Shown: positions 19,900 to 28,462, counted from the stretch's first letter. The stretch is 40,400 bases of DNA from an uncultured Blautia sp. (GCA_946622645.1 CAMOQF010000007.1:1-40400), one strand, 5' to 3'. Translations and numbers: made by a program. Notes: a model not told the origin generated them from the sequence alone.

Positions 19900-20978
19900 A
19901 GACCTCTGACGGTTCCTTTTACAACATGAAACACTTTGTTGATCTTGAATTGATGGTCGATAAAATCATCCAGTCCTGTACATGTGATAATGGTTTGAAT
20001 ATCATGTATGCTGTTCAGCAGATAATTCTGACGTCCGCTGTCAAGCTCCGACAGAACATCGTCCAGCAGAAGGACAGGTTCATCATGGATCCTCTGTCTG
20101 ACCAGGTAGATTTCTGACAGCTTAAGAGACAGCGCTGCGGTCCGCTGCTGTCCTTGAGAACCATATTTTCGGATATCGATTCCGTCCACCATCACGCAGA
20201 TATCATCCCGGTGCGGTCCTGTGGAGGAAGTCTTCAGCCGCAGGTCCCTGTCGCGGTTTTCGAACAGAGCGCTTTTCAACATCTCCTCCGTGACGTCGGG
20301 TTCATAAAACAGCCGCAGTTCTTCCAGACCGCCCGTCAGATTTTTGTGGATATCGCAGGCGATCTCCTGAAGCTCCTCTATAAACTCTCTTCTTTTACGG
20401 ATGATCCTTTCTCCGTATGCGCTCATCTGTTCATCCCATACGTCTAACGTAGAATAGAGCGTATCATTGAAGCGGATCTCCCTTAAGAGAGCATTCCTCT
20501 GATTCACGATATGATTGTATGCTGAAAGGTCGGAGACATACAGCTGATCCAACTGGCAGAGTTCCATGTCCGTAAATCTTCTTCTCTCGGCAGGACCGTT
20601 TTTGATAATGCTCAGGTCTTCCGGAGAAAAAAGGACCACATGGACGATCCCGATCAGCTCCTTGGCCTTTTTGATCGGCATCCCGTTGATGGCCACCCCT
20701 TTGGGCTTGTTCTTTTTGAGATGCATGTCGATCTTGTAAGGGACATCCTTTTTTTCTATGAGCAGGCGGATGTGCGATTCCTCTTCGTGGAACCGGATCA
20801 TGTCTTTATCCTTTGAACCTCTGTGCGACTTGCTGGTAGAAGCAAGGCAGACCGCTTCCAGGATATTGGTTTTTCCCTGCGCGTTGTCTCCATACAGTAT
20901 ATTGGTGCCCTGATCAAAATTCAGTTCCAGAAACTCATAGTTTCTGTAATTTTTCAGCTGAATGGAATCAATATACAT
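19896..20978 (-). CDS. recF: DNA replication and repair protein RecF
   Basis: SMC-like ATPase that helps load RecA at gaps and stalled forks. The 360-residue protein starts with the canonical MYIDSIQLKNYRNYE and has Walker A GDNAQGKTN (30-38), the signature motif region SSTGPHRDDI/GSQGQQRTAALSLK and the Walker B/D-loop LLLDDVLSELD. It starts 4 bp after yaaA ends, so it belongs to the dnaN-yaaA-recF operon. gyrB, the usual downstream neighbour, is not adjacent here. Confidence 0.97.
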   Translation of the reverse strand: MYIDSIQLKNYRNYEFLELNFDQGTNILYGDNAQGKTNILEAVCLASTSKSHRGSKDKDMIRFHEEESHIRLLIEKKDVPYKIDMHLKKNKPKGVAINGMPIKKAKELIGIVHVVLFSPEDLSIIKNGPAERRRFTDMELCQLDQLYVSDLSAYNHIVNQRNALLREIRFNDTLYSTLDVWDEQMSAYGERIIRKRREFIEELQEIACDIHKNLTGGLEELRLFYEPDVTEEMLKSALFENRDRDLRLKTSSTGPHRDDICVMVDGIDIRKYGSQGQQRTAALSLKLSEIYLVRQRIHDEPVLLLDDVLSELDSGRQNYLLNSIHDIQTIITCTGLDDFIDHQFKINKVFHVVKGTVRGL

Positions 20979-20982
20979 AGAG

Positions 20983-21189
20983 TCACCTGGTCACGGTGAT
21001 CTCTTGCCCGTTGTAAGAGATCACGTCTCCCGGATAGACCTTTCTTCCCCTTCGAAGATCGGTCTCCTGGTTTACCTGCACCTGACCGTCCTGGATCACC
21101 AGCTTGGCTTCTACGCCGTCCTGCACCACGCCGGCCAGCTTAAGCGCCTGGCCGAGCTTTATAAAATCATCTCTCAGTTTAATTTCCAT
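20983..21189 (-). CDS. yaaA: S4-domain RNA-binding protein YaaA
   Basis: A 68-residue protein made of a single S4 RNA-binding domain (IKLGQALKLAGVVQDG, then VNQETDLRRGRKVYPGD). In Firmicutes this small gene sits between dnaN and recF and is linked to ribosome assembly. Here it lies 30 bp after dnaN and 4 bp before recF, in the same direction. Confidence 0.92.
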   Translation of the reverse strand: MEIKLRDDFIKLGQALKLAGVVQDGVEAKLVIQDGQVQVNQETDLRRGRKVYPGDVISYNGQEITVTR

Positions 21190-21219
21190 CGAGAAGGAAC
21201 ACCTCTTCTTTCCGTCTGA

Positions 21220-22335
21220 TCATCTGTATTGGTTCTGGTTTATATTGACAGGAAGGACCAGATAAGTATAAGTCTCTTCTTCATCCTTGATAAAACAAGG
21301 AGCCTTGGTATTCATCATGTAGAGACTCACTTTTTCATCGTCGATGACTCTGAGCGCGTCCAGCATAAACTTCGGATTAAAGCCGATCAGGATATCTTTT
21401 CCTTCTTTTTCGACAAAAAGCTCTTCTTTCATGGAACCGAGGGAGGAATCGATCTTCATCTCCATCTGATTGTCCTTCAGGTCGACGACGATCGGTTTTT
21501 TATCCCCTTCTTTTACCAGAAGGGTTCCTCTGTCGATACATTCCATCAACTCTCTCTTGTTGACGGTCACTTTTACTTCATAGTCCTTGGAAAGCATGTG
21601 ATCCACTCTGAAATAGTCACCCTCGATCAGGCGGGATACGACCATAGTCTGGTCAAATTCAAACATGATGTGATTTTTGGTAAAATAAATGCTCACCTGG
21701 TCGTCCATCTCTCCGGAAAGGATCTTGCTGATCTCGCTCAAGGTCTTTCCGGGAACCACTACCTTGACGTCCTCGTATTCTTTTTTAAGAGCGCATCTGC
21801 GGATGGATATACGATGACCGTCCAGGGAGACCATCCTGAGAGAATTTTCCTTGATCTCGATCAACTCGCCCGTCATCATGGGATTGTTTTCGTTGACGGC
21901 GATGGAAAAGATCGTCTGCCGGATCATCTCTTTCAAGGTATACTGCGAGATCGTGAGAGACTGGTCTCTTTCGATCATCGGAAGATAGGAAAAATCTTCT
22001 CCCGATTTGCCCGGGATCTTGAAATTGGCTTTTTCACAGGAGATGGTGAGCGTATAATTCTGGTCGCTTTCTATGGTGACGTCATTGTCCGGAAGCCGGC
22101 GGATGATTTCGTAGAATATCTTCGCATCGATCGCAACGATGCCCTTTTCCAGGATCATACCCTCCACGATCGTTTCGATCCCCAGCTCTGTATCGTTGGA
22201 GATGAACTTGATCTGGCTGGCGGAAGCGTCCACCAGAATGCATTCCAGGATAGGCATGGTCGTTTTGGACGGAACGGCCTTCAGAGAGATGTTTATGCTT
22301 TTTAACAGACTGTTTTTAGAACATACAAGCTTCAT
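21220..22335 (-). CDS. dnaN: DNA polymerase III beta sliding clamp
   Basis: Processivity clamp of the replicative polymerase. The 371-residue length and three-fold repeated clamp fold are typical: the start MKLVCSKNSLLKSINISLKAV, the middle-domain SLDGHRISIRR and the C-terminal segment AVNENNPM...LVLPVNI, which ends with a few extra residues. It is separated from dnaA by a 223-bp region with DnaA boxes and AT-rich DNA. The start has AAAAGGAG 11 nt upstream. Confidence 0.97.
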   Translation of the reverse strand: MKLVCSKNSLLKSINISLKAVPSKTTMPILECILVDASASQIKFISNDTELGIETIVEGMILEKGIVAIDAKIFYEIIRRLPDNDVTIESDQNYTLTISCEKANFKIPGKSGEDFSYLPMIERDQSLTISQYTLKEMIRQTIFSIAVNENNPMMTGELIEIKENSLRMVSLDGHRISIRRCALKKEYEDVKVVVPGKTLSEISKILSGEMDDQVSIYFTKNHIMFEFDQTMVVSRLIEGDYFRVDHMLSKDYEVKVTVNKRELMECIDRGTLLVKEGDKKPIVVDLKDNQMEMKIDSSLGSMKEELFVEKEGKDILIGFNPKFMLDALRVIDDEKVSLYMMNTKAPCFIKDEEETYTYLVLPVNINQNQYR

Positions 22336-22558
22336 GCTGCTAAGACTCCTTTTTTGAACAAAAGATGAAAGAACATTCTGCTCTCTTATAAAGATATTTA
22401 TAAAACAAATCAGTATTCTTCTTAATAGGGGGTGTGAAATTGTGGAAAACCTCTTTTTCCTGCGGAAATCAGCGGGATTTTCCTGTGGATAACCGGTGTA
22501 AGAAAAGGTTTATGAAACTGTGATAAATGTCGAAAACTGTCGATAACTTTTCCGCGTG
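22336..22558. other. dnaA-dnaN spacer with DnaA boxes (second origin element)
   Basis: This gap holds one perfect DnaA box (22484-22492, TGTGGATAA) and near-matches at 22441-22449 (TGTGGAAAA) and 22538-22546 (TGTCGATAA). An AT-rich stretch at about 22383-22428 lies next to the 22441 box. In Bacillus the unwinding element lies in this same spacer, so 22383-22440 is a reasonable unwinding candidate. The dnaN promoter must also lie here: TATAAA/TATAAG hexamers occur, but no strong -35 is evident. Confidence 0.7.
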
Positions 22559-23920
22559 TTATCCGGTGATGTTGTTTATAATGATGTGGACGGTATTTTT
22601 CATGCTCTCGTCCGTATTGATATCGTTGGCAATTTTTCTGCACGCGTACAGGACGGTGCTGTGGTCTTTGCCGAAATGACTTCCGATCGTTCCGTATACT
22701 TCTCCCGTGATCTCTCTGCACACATACATGGCGACCTGCCTGGGAACAGCTATATTGGAAGTTTTTCTGGTTCCTTTGATGTCTGTCACGGATATCCCGT
22801 AGTACTGGGCGATATAGGCGATGATGTCTTCGATGGTCGGGATCTTCTTTTCGTTTGGATGGGTGAAATCCTTCACTACTTCTTCAGCGAGTTCCATGGA
22901 GATATCTTTTTTCTCCAGCCTTGATTTGGCAAGGATCTTGTTGAAGGCGCCTTCCAGTTCCCGGATATTCGATTTGATGTTGTTGGCGATGTACTGCAGG
23001 ATCTCGTCTCCGATCTCGCAGCCTTCCAGTTCTTCCTTTTTATGAAGGATCGCCATCCGGGTCTCATAGTCCGGTGAGGAAATATCCGCGATCAGGCCCA
23101 TCTCAAAACGGGAGCGGAACCGCTCGTCCAGTGTCTCCATGTCCTTCGGACGTTTATCGGATGAAATGATGATCTGTTTTTTGGCCTGGTGAAGCGTGTT
23201 GAAGGTGTGGAAGAATTCTTCCTGCGTGGATTCTTTTCCTATTATAAATTGTATGTCGTCTATGAGAAGGACATCGATGTTGCGGTATTTGTTTCTGAAA
23301 TTGTTCCATTCAGAAGGATTGTTTCCGCTGCGGATGATCTGGATCAGTTCATTGGTGAAGTCTTCGCTGGTTACATAGAGAACCTTTTTGTTGTCGTTAT
23401 GTTCCAGAATATAATGCGCGATGGAATGCATCAGATGCGTTTTTCCAAGACCGGCGCCTCCCCAGATGAAAAGAGGATTGAAGTTTTCGCCGGGCGCTTC
23501 CGCTACCGCAAAGGCCGCTGCCTGTGCAAGACGGTTGTTGCTTCCGATGACGAAGGTGTCGAAGGTATATTTTGGATTCAGATTGGCTTCTTTGAATCTG
23601 GCGTGCAGAAGAGGGTTTTCTACAGGAATCTCTTTTTCCTTCTTCCGTGCGGAAGCATCTTCCAGTGAAAACTTTACTTCACAGCTGTCCATACCCGTCA
23701 GGATACAGATCGTCACCTGCAGGGGCAGGGAATAATTCTTTTCTATATAATTGACGCCCATGGATCCAAGCTCGGAAGGAACCGTCACCTGAACGGTATT
23801 TCCTTCTACAGAGCCAATCTTCAGAGGCTGCAGGAATGTCCTGAAAGGTACATCCCTCACGGCATATTCTTCTCTTACTGATTCTATGATCAGATCCCAG
23901 TTTTCAGTTACTTTATCCAT
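22559..23920 (-). CDS. dnaA: Chromosomal replication initiator DnaA
   Basis: AAA+ initiator that binds DnaA boxes and opens the origin. The 453-residue protein has domain I (about 1-85), a short linker (about 86-112), the AAA+ domain with Walker A GGAGLGKTH (154-162), Walker B LLIDDIQFI and sensor SSDKRPKDM, and the domain IV DNA-binding signature (GTRKTSNIAVPRQVAMY and HFGKDHSTV). The ATG at 23920 has GGAG 7 nt upstream. DnaA boxes occur on both sides of the gene, which suggests autoregulation as in other bacteria. Confidence 0.98.
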   Translation of the reverse strand: MDKVTENWDLIIESVREEYAVRDVPFRTFLQPLKIGSVEGNTVQVTVPSELGSMGVNYIEKNYSLPLQVTICILTGMDSCEVKFSLEDASARKKEKEIPVENPLLHARFKEANLNPKYTFDTFVIGSNNRLAQAAAFAVAEAPGENFNPLFIWGGAGLGKTHLMHSIAHYILEHNDNKKVLYVTSEDFTNELIQIIRSGNNPSEWNNFRNKYRNIDVLLIDDIQFIIGKESTQEEFFHTFNTLHQAKKQIIISSDKRPKDMETLDERFRSRFEMGLIADISSPDYETRMAILHKKEELEGCEIGDEILQYIANNIKSNIRELEGAFNKILAKSRLEKKDISMELAEEVVKDFTHPNEKKIPTIEDIIAYIAQYYGISVTDIKGTRKTSNIAVPRQVAMYVCREITGEVYGTIGSHFGKDHSTVLYACRKIANDINTDESMKNTVHIIINNITG

Positions 23921-23963
23921 TTTTATCTCCGTTTATCTGTTTGCGTTTTGTCCCACATACAAT

Positions 23964-23990
23964 ATTATAATAAATCTGTCGATTTATCAA
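23964..23990 (-). promoter_or_regulatory. Candidate dnaA promoter
   Basis: The minus strand shows TTGATA (23990-23985), which overlaps the DnaA-box-like site at 23984-23992, and TATAAT (23969-23964). The spacer is only 15 bp, shorter than ideal. The site is 44 bp upstream of the dnaA ATG. The overlap with a box would allow DnaA to repress its own gene. Confidence 0.5.
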
Positions 23991-24064
23991 CGCTAACAAC
24001 AGGAAATCTTATGCACTTCGGGTGGATAAAAGGGTGTGAAAAGAGGTGGATCGAGGTGAAAAAT

Positions 24065-24093
24065 AACGTTTTGTTAACATAAAACAAAACGTT
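24065..24093. repeat. 11-bp perfect inverted repeat inside oriC
   Basis: AACGTTTTGTT (24065-24075) and its exact complement (24083-24093) are separated by 7 bp. The right arm ends on the first base of a perfect DnaA box. There is no gene or T-run, so it is not a terminator. Confidence 0.8.
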
Positions 24094-24264
24094 TATCCAC
24101 ACAATGTCTGCAGGAAGTGAAAAAAGAATTCACATGGCCTGATCAGGATAAACCGTGCAGATTGTGGATAACTGTGGTAAAAAAGGGGAGTTTTTGACAG
24201 GTTATCCACAAGTTATGCACAAATTGTGGAATAGTTACGTAAACGAAAACTTATTAAAAAGGGC

Positions 24265-24293
24265 TTGTGAAAAAATTTTTTTTCTGCTATGAT
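24265..24293 (+). promoter_or_regulatory. Candidate promoter of the hydrogenase-maturation genes
   Basis: TTGTGA (24265-24270), a 17-bp spacer made largely of A5 and T8 tracts, and TATGAT (24288-24293). It is the first plus-strand promoter right of the DnaA boxes. The predicted transcript start near 24300 leaves a leader of about 158 nt before the TM1266-like gene. Confidence 0.65.
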
Positions 24294-24299
24294 GGCAGA

Positions 24300-24409
24300 T
24301 ACAAACAGATACAGAAAGCATCTGACAGAAAGAGGAGAAGATCGAACCTGACTGAAAGAGGGCTGACAGACCGTACAAGATCAGTGCGCCCTTTTTGGGC
24401 GCATTTTTT
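24300..24409 (+). promoter_or_regulatory. Leader with attenuator-like terminator before the TM1266-hydEGF genes
   Basis: The leader has a 7-bp GC-rich stem (TGCGCCC 24385-24391 with GGGCGCA 24397-24403) followed by six T, a good intrinsic terminator placed 49 bp before the first start codon. AAAGAGGGC (24355-24363) can pair with GCCCTTTTT (24388-24396), which would break the terminator. Two imperfect 15-nt direct repeats (24322-24336 and 24348-24362, 13 of 15 identical) lie upstream. This layout suggests transcription attenuation. No known riboswitch class was recognised. Confidence 0.55.
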
Positions 24410-24457
24410 ATGGATCCGGACTTTTTCTGTCTGATCAGAAGATCGGAGGAAACCGCT

Positions 24458-24709
24458 ATGTGCACTGCATCAAGGGTGGCTGTCATCGGGATCATCGTCG
24501 AAAAAAAGGATCACGTACAACTGCTGAACGAACTGTTGTCGGAATACGGCGAATATGTGATTGGAAGAATGGGCATTCCTTACAAAGAGAAAAACATCAA
24601 CATCATCTCTGTCGCGGTGGACGCTCCCCAGGATGTCATCAATTCCCTTGGAGGAAAAATAGGAAAGCTGGACGGTGTTTCCGCTAAGATTTCCTATGGA
24701 AATGTGTGA
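24458..24709 (+). CDS. TM1266-type iron-only hydrogenase system regulator
   Basis: An 83-residue ferredoxin-fold (ACT/NikR C-terminal-like) protein of the family found beside [FeFe]-hydrogenase maturation genes. The segment VAVIGIIVEKKDHVQLLNELL, then GRMGIPYKEKNINIISVAVDAP, matches that family. The start is the ATG at 24458, which has GGAGG 8 nt upstream; longer readings would begin inside the terminator. It has no DNA-binding domain, so it may bind a ligand or partner rather than DNA. The stop overlaps the hydE start (GTGTGA), indicating coupling. Confidence 0.85.
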   Translation: MCTASRVAVIGIIVEKKDHVQLLNELLSEYGEYVIGRMGIPYKEKNINIISVAVDAPQDVINSLGGKIGKLDGVSAKISYGNV

Positions 24710-25782
24710 AAAAAATGAATACAAAAGACAAGTGTATAACACTTCTGGAACAGCTGGAAAAACAGACGGTCCTTTCCAAAGAGGAGTATCTTTTCCTGAT
24801 CAGACACAAAGAAGACTGTATGGAAGAGCTGTCCCGCATGGCTTCAGACGTCCGGGACAGGGTCTATGGGAAAAAGATATATATCCGCGGACTGATCGAG
24901 TTTTCTAATTACTGTAAAAACGACTGTCTTTACTGCGGGATCCGGAAGAGCAATCATAAAGCCGAAAGATACAGGCTTACAAAAGAACAGATCCTCGACT
25001 GTGCGGATCAGGGACATGCGCTCGGCTTCAGGACTTTTGTCCTGCAGGGAGGCGAGGATCCCTGGTTTACCGATGAGCGGATGGCGGACATCGTACGGGA
25101 GCTCAAAAAAAGATATCCGGACTGCGCCGTCACGCTCTCTCTCGGAGAAAGATCGGAGGAAAGCTACCGGATCCTGAAGGAAGCCGGTGCGGACCGGTAC
25201 CTTCTGCGGCATGAAACGGCAGATCCGGATCATTACCGGAAGCTGCATCCGCAGACGATGGACTGGAAGCATCGCGTCAACTGTCTGTATTCACTGAAAA
25301 GACTGGGATATCAGGTAGGTGCCGGCTTCATGACCGGATCTCCGTTTCAGACGGAGGAGGATCTGGCGGAAGAGCTTCTGTTTCTGAAAGAGCTCTCTCC
25401 TCAGATGTGCGGGATCGGTCCTTTTATACCACATCAGGATACGCCCTTTCGGGAGAATCCGGCAGGAAGCGTGGAGACGACCCTCTTCATGCTGGGGCTG
25501 ATCAGGCTCACGCTTCCGGATGTGCTTCTTCCGGCTACTACAGCCCTTGGAACGCTGGATCCGCAAGGCCGTGAAAAAGGAATCTCCTTTGGGGCCAACG
25601 TCCTGATGCCGAATCTGTCCCCTTCGGATGTAAAAAAGAAATATCTGCTGTACGACAACAAGATCTGCACGGGGGACGAAGCCGCCCGCTGCATCGAATG
25701 TTTAAAAGCAAGAATCAAAAAGACCGGCTGCGAGATCGTGACAGACCGGGGTGATCATAAAGGAGGATATCACAATGTATAA
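24706..25782 (+). CDS. hydE: [FeFe]-hydrogenase H-cluster radical SAM maturase HydE
   Basis: Radical SAM enzyme needed to make the dithiomethylamine-bridged diiron part of the H-cluster. The CX3CX2C motif that binds the [4Fe-4S]-SAM cluster is C70, C74, C77 in NYCKNDCLYCGIRKSN. LQGGEDPWF and LSLGERSEESY are typical of HydE and related biotin-synthase-like proteins. The GTG start at 24706 overlaps the previous stop; an in-frame ATG at 24715 is an alternative with a weaker Shine-Dalgarno position. It overlaps hydG by 8 bp. Confidence 0.95.
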   Translation: MKKMNTKDKCITLLEQLEKQTVLSKEEYLFLIRHKEDCMEELSRMASDVRDRVYGKKIYIRGLIEFSNYCKNDCLYCGIRKSNHKAERYRLTKEQILDCADQGHALGFRTFVLQGGEDPWFTDERMADIVRELKKRYPDCAVTLSLGERSEESYRILKEAGADRYLLRHETADPDHYRKLHPQTMDWKHRVNCLYSLKRLGYQVGAGFMTGSPFQTEEDLAEELLFLKELSPQMCGIGPFIPHQDTPFRENPAGSVETTLFMLGLIRLTLPDVLLPATTALGTLDPQGREKGISFGANVLMPNLSPSDVKKKYLLYDNKICTGDEAARCIECLKARIKKTGCEIVTDRGDHKGGYHNV

Positions 25783-27196
25783 ATATGATCCAAAATCGCT
25801 GAAGGCAGAAGAGTTCATAAATGATGAAGAGATCCAGGCGACTCTGGCCTACGCGGATGAAAACAAAGACAATCTGGAGCTGGTCGACCAGATCCTGGAA
25901 AAAGCAAAACTCCGGAAAGGCCTCTCCCACCGGGAAGCGAGCGTCCTTCTTGCCTGTGAAGACGAAAAGAAGAATGCGGAGATCTATGATCTGGCTGAAC
26001 AGATCAAAAAAGACTTTTACGGGACCAGGATCGTCATGTTTGCGCCTCTGTATCTGTCCAACTACTGCGTAAACGGATGTCTTTACTGTCCTTACCACGC
26101 CATCAACAAGACCATCCCGCGCAAAAAGCTCACCCAGGAGGAAGTCCGTCAGGAAGTGATCGCGCTGCAGGATATGGGACACAAGAGACTGGCAATCGAA
26201 TCCGGCGAGGATCCCATAAACAATCCGATCGAATACATTCTGGAATGCATCAAGACGATCTATTCCGTCAAACATAAAAACGGCGCGATCCGCCGTGTCA
26301 ACGTAAACATCGCGGCGACGACCGTGGAAAACTACCGCAAGCTGAAGGAAGCCGGCATCGGGACTTACATCCTGTTCCAGGAAACCTATCACAAAGACAG
26401 CTATGAAGTGCTTCATCCCACAGGACCCAAGCATAATTACGCCTATCACACCGAGGCCATGGACCGCGCGATGGAAGGCGGGATCGACGACGTCGGGATC
26501 GGCGTTTTGTTCGGACTGGACAAATACCGCTACGAATTTGCAGGTCTTCTGATGCATGCCGAGCATCTGGAAGCCGTTCACGGCGTCGGTCCGCACACCA
26601 TCAGCGTGCCCAGAGTCAAAAAAGCGGATGATATCGATCCCACCGCCTTTGACAATTCGCTGAGCGACGAGATGTTCTGCAAGATCGCGGCCTGCATCCG
26701 TATCGCCGTTCCCTACACCGGCATGATCATCTCCACCCGTGAAACGCCGGAAGTCAGAGAAAAGATCATCCGCCTGGGCGTGAGCCAGATCAGCGGCGGC
26801 TCCAGGACAAGCGTGGGCGGCTATACCGAAGAAGAAAGACCGCATGATACCGAGCAGTTTGACGTTTCCGACCATCGTACCCTCGATGAAGTAGTTAACT
26901 GGCTGATGAGAGCCGGCTATATTCCTTCCTTCTGCACCGCCTGCTACCGGGAAGGACGTGTGGGAGACCGCTTCATGTCTCTTTGCAAATCCGGCCAGAT
27001 CCAGAACTGCTGCCATCCCAACGCTCTGATGACCCTCAAAGAATATCTGGTGGACTATGCTTCGGAAGATACCAGAAAGATCGGAGAAGCGCTGATCGAA
27101 AAAGAGATCGAAAATATCGGCAAGGATTCCATCAAAGAAGTGGTCCGGAAGGAACTGAAAAAGATCGAAGGCGGAAAGAGAGATATCTATTTCTGA
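25775..27196 (+). CDS. hydG: [FeFe]-hydrogenase H-cluster radical SAM maturase HydG
   Basis: Radical SAM tyrosine lyase that supplies the CO and CN ligands of the H-cluster. The SAM-cluster motif is C98, C102, C105 (SNYCVNGCLYCPYH). The C-terminal auxiliary cluster motif CX2CX22C is present as C387, C390 and C413, in a conserved segment ending NCCHPNALMTL. The 473-residue length is normal. The ATG at 25775 is chosen because AGGAGG lies 8 nt upstream; an in-frame extension to 25751 lacks this. It sits between hydE and hydF in one transcription unit. Confidence 0.97.
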   Translation: MYKYDPKSLKAEEFINDEEIQATLAYADENKDNLELVDQILEKAKLRKGLSHREASVLLACEDEKKNAEIYDLAEQIKKDFYGTRIVMFAPLYLSNYCVNGCLYCPYHAINKTIPRKKLTQEEVRQEVIALQDMGHKRLAIESGEDPINNPIEYILECIKTIYSVKHKNGAIRRVNVNIAATTVENYRKLKEAGIGTYILFQETYHKDSYEVLHPTGPKHNYAYHTEAMDRAMEGGIDDVGIGVLFGLDKYRYEFAGLLMHAEHLEAVHGVGPHTISVPRVKKADDIDPTAFDNSLSDEMFCKIAACIRIAVPYTGMIISTRETPEVREKIIRLGVSQISGGSRTSVGGYTEEERPHDTEQFDVSDHRTLDEVVNWLMRAGYIPSFCTACYREGRVGDRFMSLCKSGQIQNCCHPNALMTLKEYLVDYASEDTRKIGEALIEKEIENIGKDSIKEVVRKELKKIEGGKRDIYF

Positions 27197-27211
27197 TTCT
27201 AAGGAGAAAAC

Positions 27212-28417
27212 ATGAGCCTTAATGAAACAGCCTCCGGCGACCGGATCCATATCGGATTTTTCGGTCTTCGAAACGCAGGAAAAAGCAGCCTTGTAAACGC
27301 CGTCACTTCCCAGCAGCTGTCCGTCGTAAGCTCTGTCAAAGGGACCACCACCGACGCCGTGAGAAAATCCATGGAGCTTCTCCCTCTCGGACCGGTCGTG
27401 ATCATCGACACGCCGGGACTGGATGACAGCGGGGAGCTGGGGGAAAAAAGAGTCAAAGCCGCCGCGCAGATCCTGCAGAGCTGCGATATCGCCGTGCTGG
27501 TGACCGTGTGCGGTGAAAAAAGAGATCCAAAGGAAGAAGAACTGATCTCTCTCTTTCAAAAAAGAAACATTCCCTGGCTGCTTGTCAAAAATAAAAAGGA
27601 CCTTTGTTCTGACGAACCGGACAGCGAGGATGACAACTCGATCCGTGTATCCGCGCTGACCGGCGAAGGGATCAGGGAATTGAAAGAAAAACTGTCCCGT
27701 CTGTCTCCTGCTAAAAAAGAAGGACTTCTGCTTTCTGATCTGATGAAGGCGGGAGACACGGTGGTGCTGGTGACGCCTATCGATGCGAGCGCCCCCAAAA
27801 GCCGTATGATCCTTCCCCAGCAGATGCTGATCCGGGAGGTTCTGGACAATAACGGGATCGCAATGGTGACGAAAGAGACACAGCTTAAACAGACACTGGA
27901 GAATCTTCAGCATTCCGGCGTAAAGCCGGCCATCGTCGTCACCGACTCTCAGGTATTCGGCCTTGTAAAAGAGATCGTTCCGCGGGAGATTCCCCTGACG
28001 TCCTTCTCTATTCTGATGGCCAGATACAAAGGCTTTCTGACAGAAGCGGTCAAAGGCGCCCGCGCCATCGACGATCTGCCGGAAAACGCCGGGATCCTGA
28101 TCAGCGAAGGATGCACCCATCACCGCCAGTGCGAAGATATCGGGACCGTCAAGCTTCCGGCGCTGCTCTCCCGCTATACCGGCCGGAAGTTCAGTCTTTC
28201 CTGGTCAAGCGGCCGTGAATTCCCGGAGGATCCGGGAAAGTACGGTCTCGTGATCCACTGCGGAGGCTGTATGCTGAACGCTGCCGAGATGCAGCATCGC
28301 ATGCAGCTTGCTATAGAAAACGGTATTCCGTTTACCAATTACGGCATAGCCATCGCGCATATGAATGGCATCCTGGACCGCAGCACGGAGATGATTCCGG
28401 AGATTCAAATAAGTTAG
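27212..28417 (+). CDS. hydF: [FeFe]-hydrogenase H-cluster maturation GTPase HydF
   Basis: GTPase and scaffold that carries the diiron precursor to apo-hydrogenase. The 401-residue protein has G1 GLRNAGKS (18-25), G3 DTPGLDD, G4 KNKKD and a dimerisation middle domain. It also has the HydF Fe-S ligand set, Cys301-x-His303 and H349-C350-x2-C353 (CTH ... HCGGC). The start has AAGGAG 6 nt upstream, 15 bp after hydG. It is the last gene of the maturation unit and a strong terminator follows. Confidence 0.97.
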   Translation: MSLNETASGDRIHIGFFGLRNAGKSSLVNAVTSQQLSVVSSVKGTTTDAVRKSMELLPLGPVVIIDTPGLDDSGELGEKRVKAAAQILQSCDIAVLVTVCGEKRDPKEEELISLFQKRNIPWLLVKNKKDLCSDEPDSEDDNSIRVSALTGEGIRELKEKLSRLSPAKKEGLLLSDLMKAGDTVVLVTPIDASAPKSRMILPQQMLIREVLDNNGIAMVTKETQLKQTLENLQHSGVKPAIVVTDSQVFGLVKEIVPREIPLTSFSILMARYKGFLTEAVKGARAIDDLPENAGILISEGCTHHRQCEDIGTVKLPALLSRYTGRKFSLSWSSGREFPEDPGKYGLVIHCGGCMLNAAEMQHRMQLAIENGIPFTNYGIAIAHMNGILDRSTEMIPEIQIS

Positions 28418-28432
28418 TTGTGAATAACTACA

Positions 28433-28462
28433 AAAAAACGCCTGAATTCTCAGGCGTTTTTT
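28433..28462 (+). terminator. Terminator after hydF
   Basis: A 13-bp perfect stem (28433-28445 with 28450-28462) and a 4-nt loop, with T6 at the 3' side. It separates the maturation genes from the hydrogenase structural operon. Its symmetric A/T flanks could allow function in both directions. Confidence 0.92.

Larger units (their letters stand above)
23921..24235. other. oriC: Chromosomal origin oriC, main DnaA-box cluster
   Basis: This noncoding region upstream of dnaA holds exact boxes at 24093-24101 (TTATCCACA), 24163-24171 (TGTGGATAA) and 24202-24210 (TTATCCACA). It also holds variant boxes at 23984-23992 (TTATCAACG), 24009-24017 (TTATGCACT), 24021-24029 (GGTGGATAA) and 24213-24221 (TTATGCACA). 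The 24202 and 24213 boxes are head-to-tail with an 11-bp step. An 11-bp perfect inverted repeat abuts the 24093 box. Strand polarity of all genes flips here. Together with the dnaA-dnaN spacer this makes a bipartite origin of the Bacillus type. Confidence 0.92.

Noticed and set aside
24395-24457. Longer start for the TM1266-like gene
   Set aside because: It would begin from a TTG inside the terminator hairpin. The ATG at 24458 has GGAGG at good spacing and fits the family length.
25715-28123. An 802-codon minus-strand open frame
   Set aside because: It is antisense to hydG and hydF, both complete with all catalytic motifs. Long mirror frames are common in genes with this codon use.
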